A stretch of DNA of 64,000 nucleotides from Paenibacillus sophorae. GTDB lineage: Bacteria; Bacillota; Bacilli; Paenibacillales; Paenibacillaceae. Shown piece by piece: positions 62,789-64,000 of the stretch. Within the stretch, counting starts at the first letter, position 1, and every line of letters starts with the position of its first letter. Below the pieces are notes generated by a model. That model saw only the letters and a program-made list of their open reading frames with translations. It ran no database searches and was not told the origin of the DNA. Position numbers and translations under genes: made by a program. The DNA lies in the NCBI RefSeq assembly GCF_018966525.1, contig NZ_CP076607.1:496001-560000 (forward strand), given 5' to 3'.

Positions 62789-62806
62789 AGAATGAACGTT
62801 CGATTT
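62789..62806. promoter_or_regulatory. Third TetR operator copy
   Basis: AGAATGAACGTTCGATTT, dyad around AACGTT, 24 bp before the tetR start; same motif as at 61821 and 61856. Confidence 0.8.
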
Positions 62807-62829
62807 GATGGTGGGAAAGGAAGAGCTAA

Positions 62830-63438
62830 ATGTTTGAGAAATACAACAAGGTGCAGCGGGCCGTCCTCGACACGACACTTAACATTATCATTCGGAAGGA
62901 ATTACAGGCGACCTCAATGGCGCTAATAGCCAAGGAATCTGGCGTATCGACCGGGAACATTTATCATTACTTTCAAAGTAAAGAAGATATTGTAAATGAA
63001 TTGTACAAAGCAATTGTCACATTCAACGGAGAGTATGTGCGCGAAGGTTTATTGCAGGGCAAAACGATTCGTGAAAAGTTCGAATTAGGTTGGAATCGGG
63101 TTGTCGACTTGGGTAAAAAATATCCACAGGGCTTTCAATTTATTGAGCAGTATTCATTCTCGCCTTACATTTATGACGAGGTGAAGCAGGCAGTCTATAC
63201 AGATGGCTGGTGCGGGCCTATGAACAAGTTGTATGAAGAAGCCATTCAGCAGAAGTTGTTTATCCCCCTGAATCCGAAGCTGATGGTGCAGATGCATTAC
63301 GGGACATTAGTTTACATTTTGAAAGCCCATCTGCAAGGGATCTTCGAATTAACCAGCGACAGCGTGCATGAAGTAATCCGTTCCTGTTGGAAGGCTGTGC
63401 AACTCGCGGATGATAAGCTTGATCATATGTTAGAATAG
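62830..63438 (+). CDS. TetR family regulator
   Basis: 202 residues. HTH region: LDTTLNIIIRKELQATSMAL then AKESGVSTGNIYHYFQSKED. The ligand domain is helical with aromatic residues (YPQGFQFIEQYSFSPYIYDE). GGAAAGGAAG precedes the ATG. It shares an operator sequence with the SDR gene upstream, so a simple ligand-responsive circuit is likely. Confidence 0.9.
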   Translation: MFEKYNKVQRAVLDTTLNIIIRKELQATSMALIAKESGVSTGNIYHYFQSKEDIVNELYKAIVTFNGEYVREGLLQGKTIREKFELGWNRVVDLGKKYPQGFQFIEQYSFSPYIYDEVKQAVYTDGWCGPMNKLYEEAIQQKLFIPLNPKLMVQMHYGTLVYILKAHLQGIFELTSDSVHEVIRSCWKAVQLADDKLDHMLE

Positions 63439-63445
63439 ACAATCA

Positions 63446-63482
63446 AGACCCATCGAAATTAGAAATTCGATGGGTCTCTTCA
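63446..63482 (+). terminator. Terminator of tetR gene
   Basis: AGACCCATCGAA and TTCGATGGGTCT, perfect 12-bp arms, followed by CTTCATTTT. It may also serve the convergent helicase gene. Confidence 0.85.
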
Positions 63483-63535
63483 TTTTAGCACCATGAGCGC
63501 GGACTTATTCGATACCTATATCCAAAAGCACCCTC

Positions 63536-64000
63536 TTATTGCTCTACCTCATACAAGGACTTATCCAATGCCTGAATGAATGGGGTCCACTCTCCTGCTG
63601 CGTACAGCAGAAGCCGATGCATAGCACGCGTGCATGCGGTATAAAAAAGCTTGCGCTCGCTCTCCCGATGATACGTCTGCGAAGATGCGTCGTAGATTAG
63701 AACGGCATCGAATTCAACGCCCTTAGCGAGATACACGGGGATTATCAAAGTTCCCTTCTCAAAGGTGGGCGTGCTCTTCGTCACAAGCTTCAGCCCCTGG
63801 CATCCCTGAGACGTCAAGAGATCATAAGCCTCTTTGCTTTCGGCCGCTGTCTTCGTAATGACGCCGATGGAGACGAAGCCTTCCGCCTGAAGCGCCGCGA
63901 GATGCTCAGCTATTCGCGCTGCCCGCTTCTCGCCGCTGCCCGCCTTAGAAAGGAGCGGTCTCCTGCCGCTTCGTTCAAAGGATACGATCTCCTTGGCATT
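63536..64000 (-). CDS. UvrD/Rep-like helicase, HelD type, partial
   Basis: The frame is open from the stop at 63536 through the right edge, 155 codons of the C-terminus. Superfamily 1 motifs are recognisable: VSIGVITKTAAESKEAYDLL (motif IV region), IIPVYLAKGVEFDAVLIYD (motif V, AKGLEFD type) and LFYTACTRAMHRLLLYA (motif VI, with the arginine finger). The spacing is that of HelD, which recycles stalled RNA polymerase, though other UvrD-like proteins cannot be excluded from this end alone. Confidence 0.8.
   Translation of the reverse strand, partial: NAKEIVSFERSGRRPLLSKAGSGEKRAARIAEHLAALQAEGFVSIGVITKTAAESKEAYDLLTSQGCQGLKLVTKSTPTFEKGTLIIPVYLAKGVEFDAVLIYDASSQTYHRESERKLFYTACTRAMHRLLLYAAGEWTPFIQALDKSLYEVEQ

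Overview
The window reads as chromosome of an endospore-forming Bacillota, most likely Paenibacillus or a close relative. The evidence is GerA/GerB germination proteins, an alpha/beta-type small acid-soluble spore protein, Spo0M, a broken dipicolinate synthase gene, a secreted amidase with three SLH domains, malate:quinone oxidoreductase, very strong Shine-Dalgarno sites and frequent TTG/GTG starts. No rRNA, tRNA or CRISPR array was seen. The density of broken genes and transposon remnants marks much of it as accessory.

Layout. 1-3.5 kb: germination genes (GerA at the left edge, two divergent GerB permeases). 3.5-5.7 kb: a flavin electron-transfer operon (FMN-binding protein, ApbE flavin transferase, RnfD/NqrB-like membrane protein). 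5.9-7.9 kb: histidine phosphatase and chromate transporter. 8-10.6 kb: an unknown secreted protein, a small membrane protein and gene remnants. 10.6-13.3 kb: DUF421 protein, MerR regulator and a broken GH29 fucosidase. 13.4-20.2 kb: a seven-gene operon opening with a GlpP-type antiterminator and a long terminator hairpin, followed by a phosphodiesterase, a HAD phosphatase and a complete ABC importer; it looks like a glycerol-3-phosphate-controlled organophosphate uptake system. 20.3-25.8 kb: aldo/keto reductase, MerR-MFS pair, MarR-oxidoreductase pair with duplicated operators, a damaged amino-acid binding protein, and an SDR.

25.9-37.9 kb is a transposon graveyard: an SDR fragment cut by a degenerate group II intron, IS4-family remnants, and an ISL3-family element inserted in a dpaA pseudogene. 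Inside it lies a visibly AT-rich island (about 28.9-34.9 kb) that I interpret as an undescribed ribosomally synthesised, modified peptide (RiPP) cluster. Its order is promoter, a 43-residue precursor peptide, an internal terminator hairpin, a cobalamin-binding radical SAM enzyme, a protein of unknown family, a CYTH-like protein, an M3-like zinc peptidase and an MFS exporter. This is the main discovery candidate.

37.9-41.3 kb: a two-component system with an ABC-2 exporter whose ATPase is frameshifted in its Walker A motif. 41.4-49.5 kb: housekeeping and signalling genes (DJ-1/PfpI, hydrolase, MmyB-type regulator, YjdM, diguanylate cyclase, histidine kinase, an IF-3-like paralogue, SASP). 49.6-51.4 kb: a GNAT gene truncated by a decayed TnpB element. 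51.4-64 kb: Spo0M, TetR-hydrolase, MerR, SDRs, Mqo, the SLH amidase, AsnC/Lrp, SDR-TetR with three shared operators, and a HelD-like helicase running off the right edge.

A short interspersed repeat occurs six times between genes, always in the same orientation. Several local regulators (MerR, MarR, TetR) have recognisable operators next to their targets.
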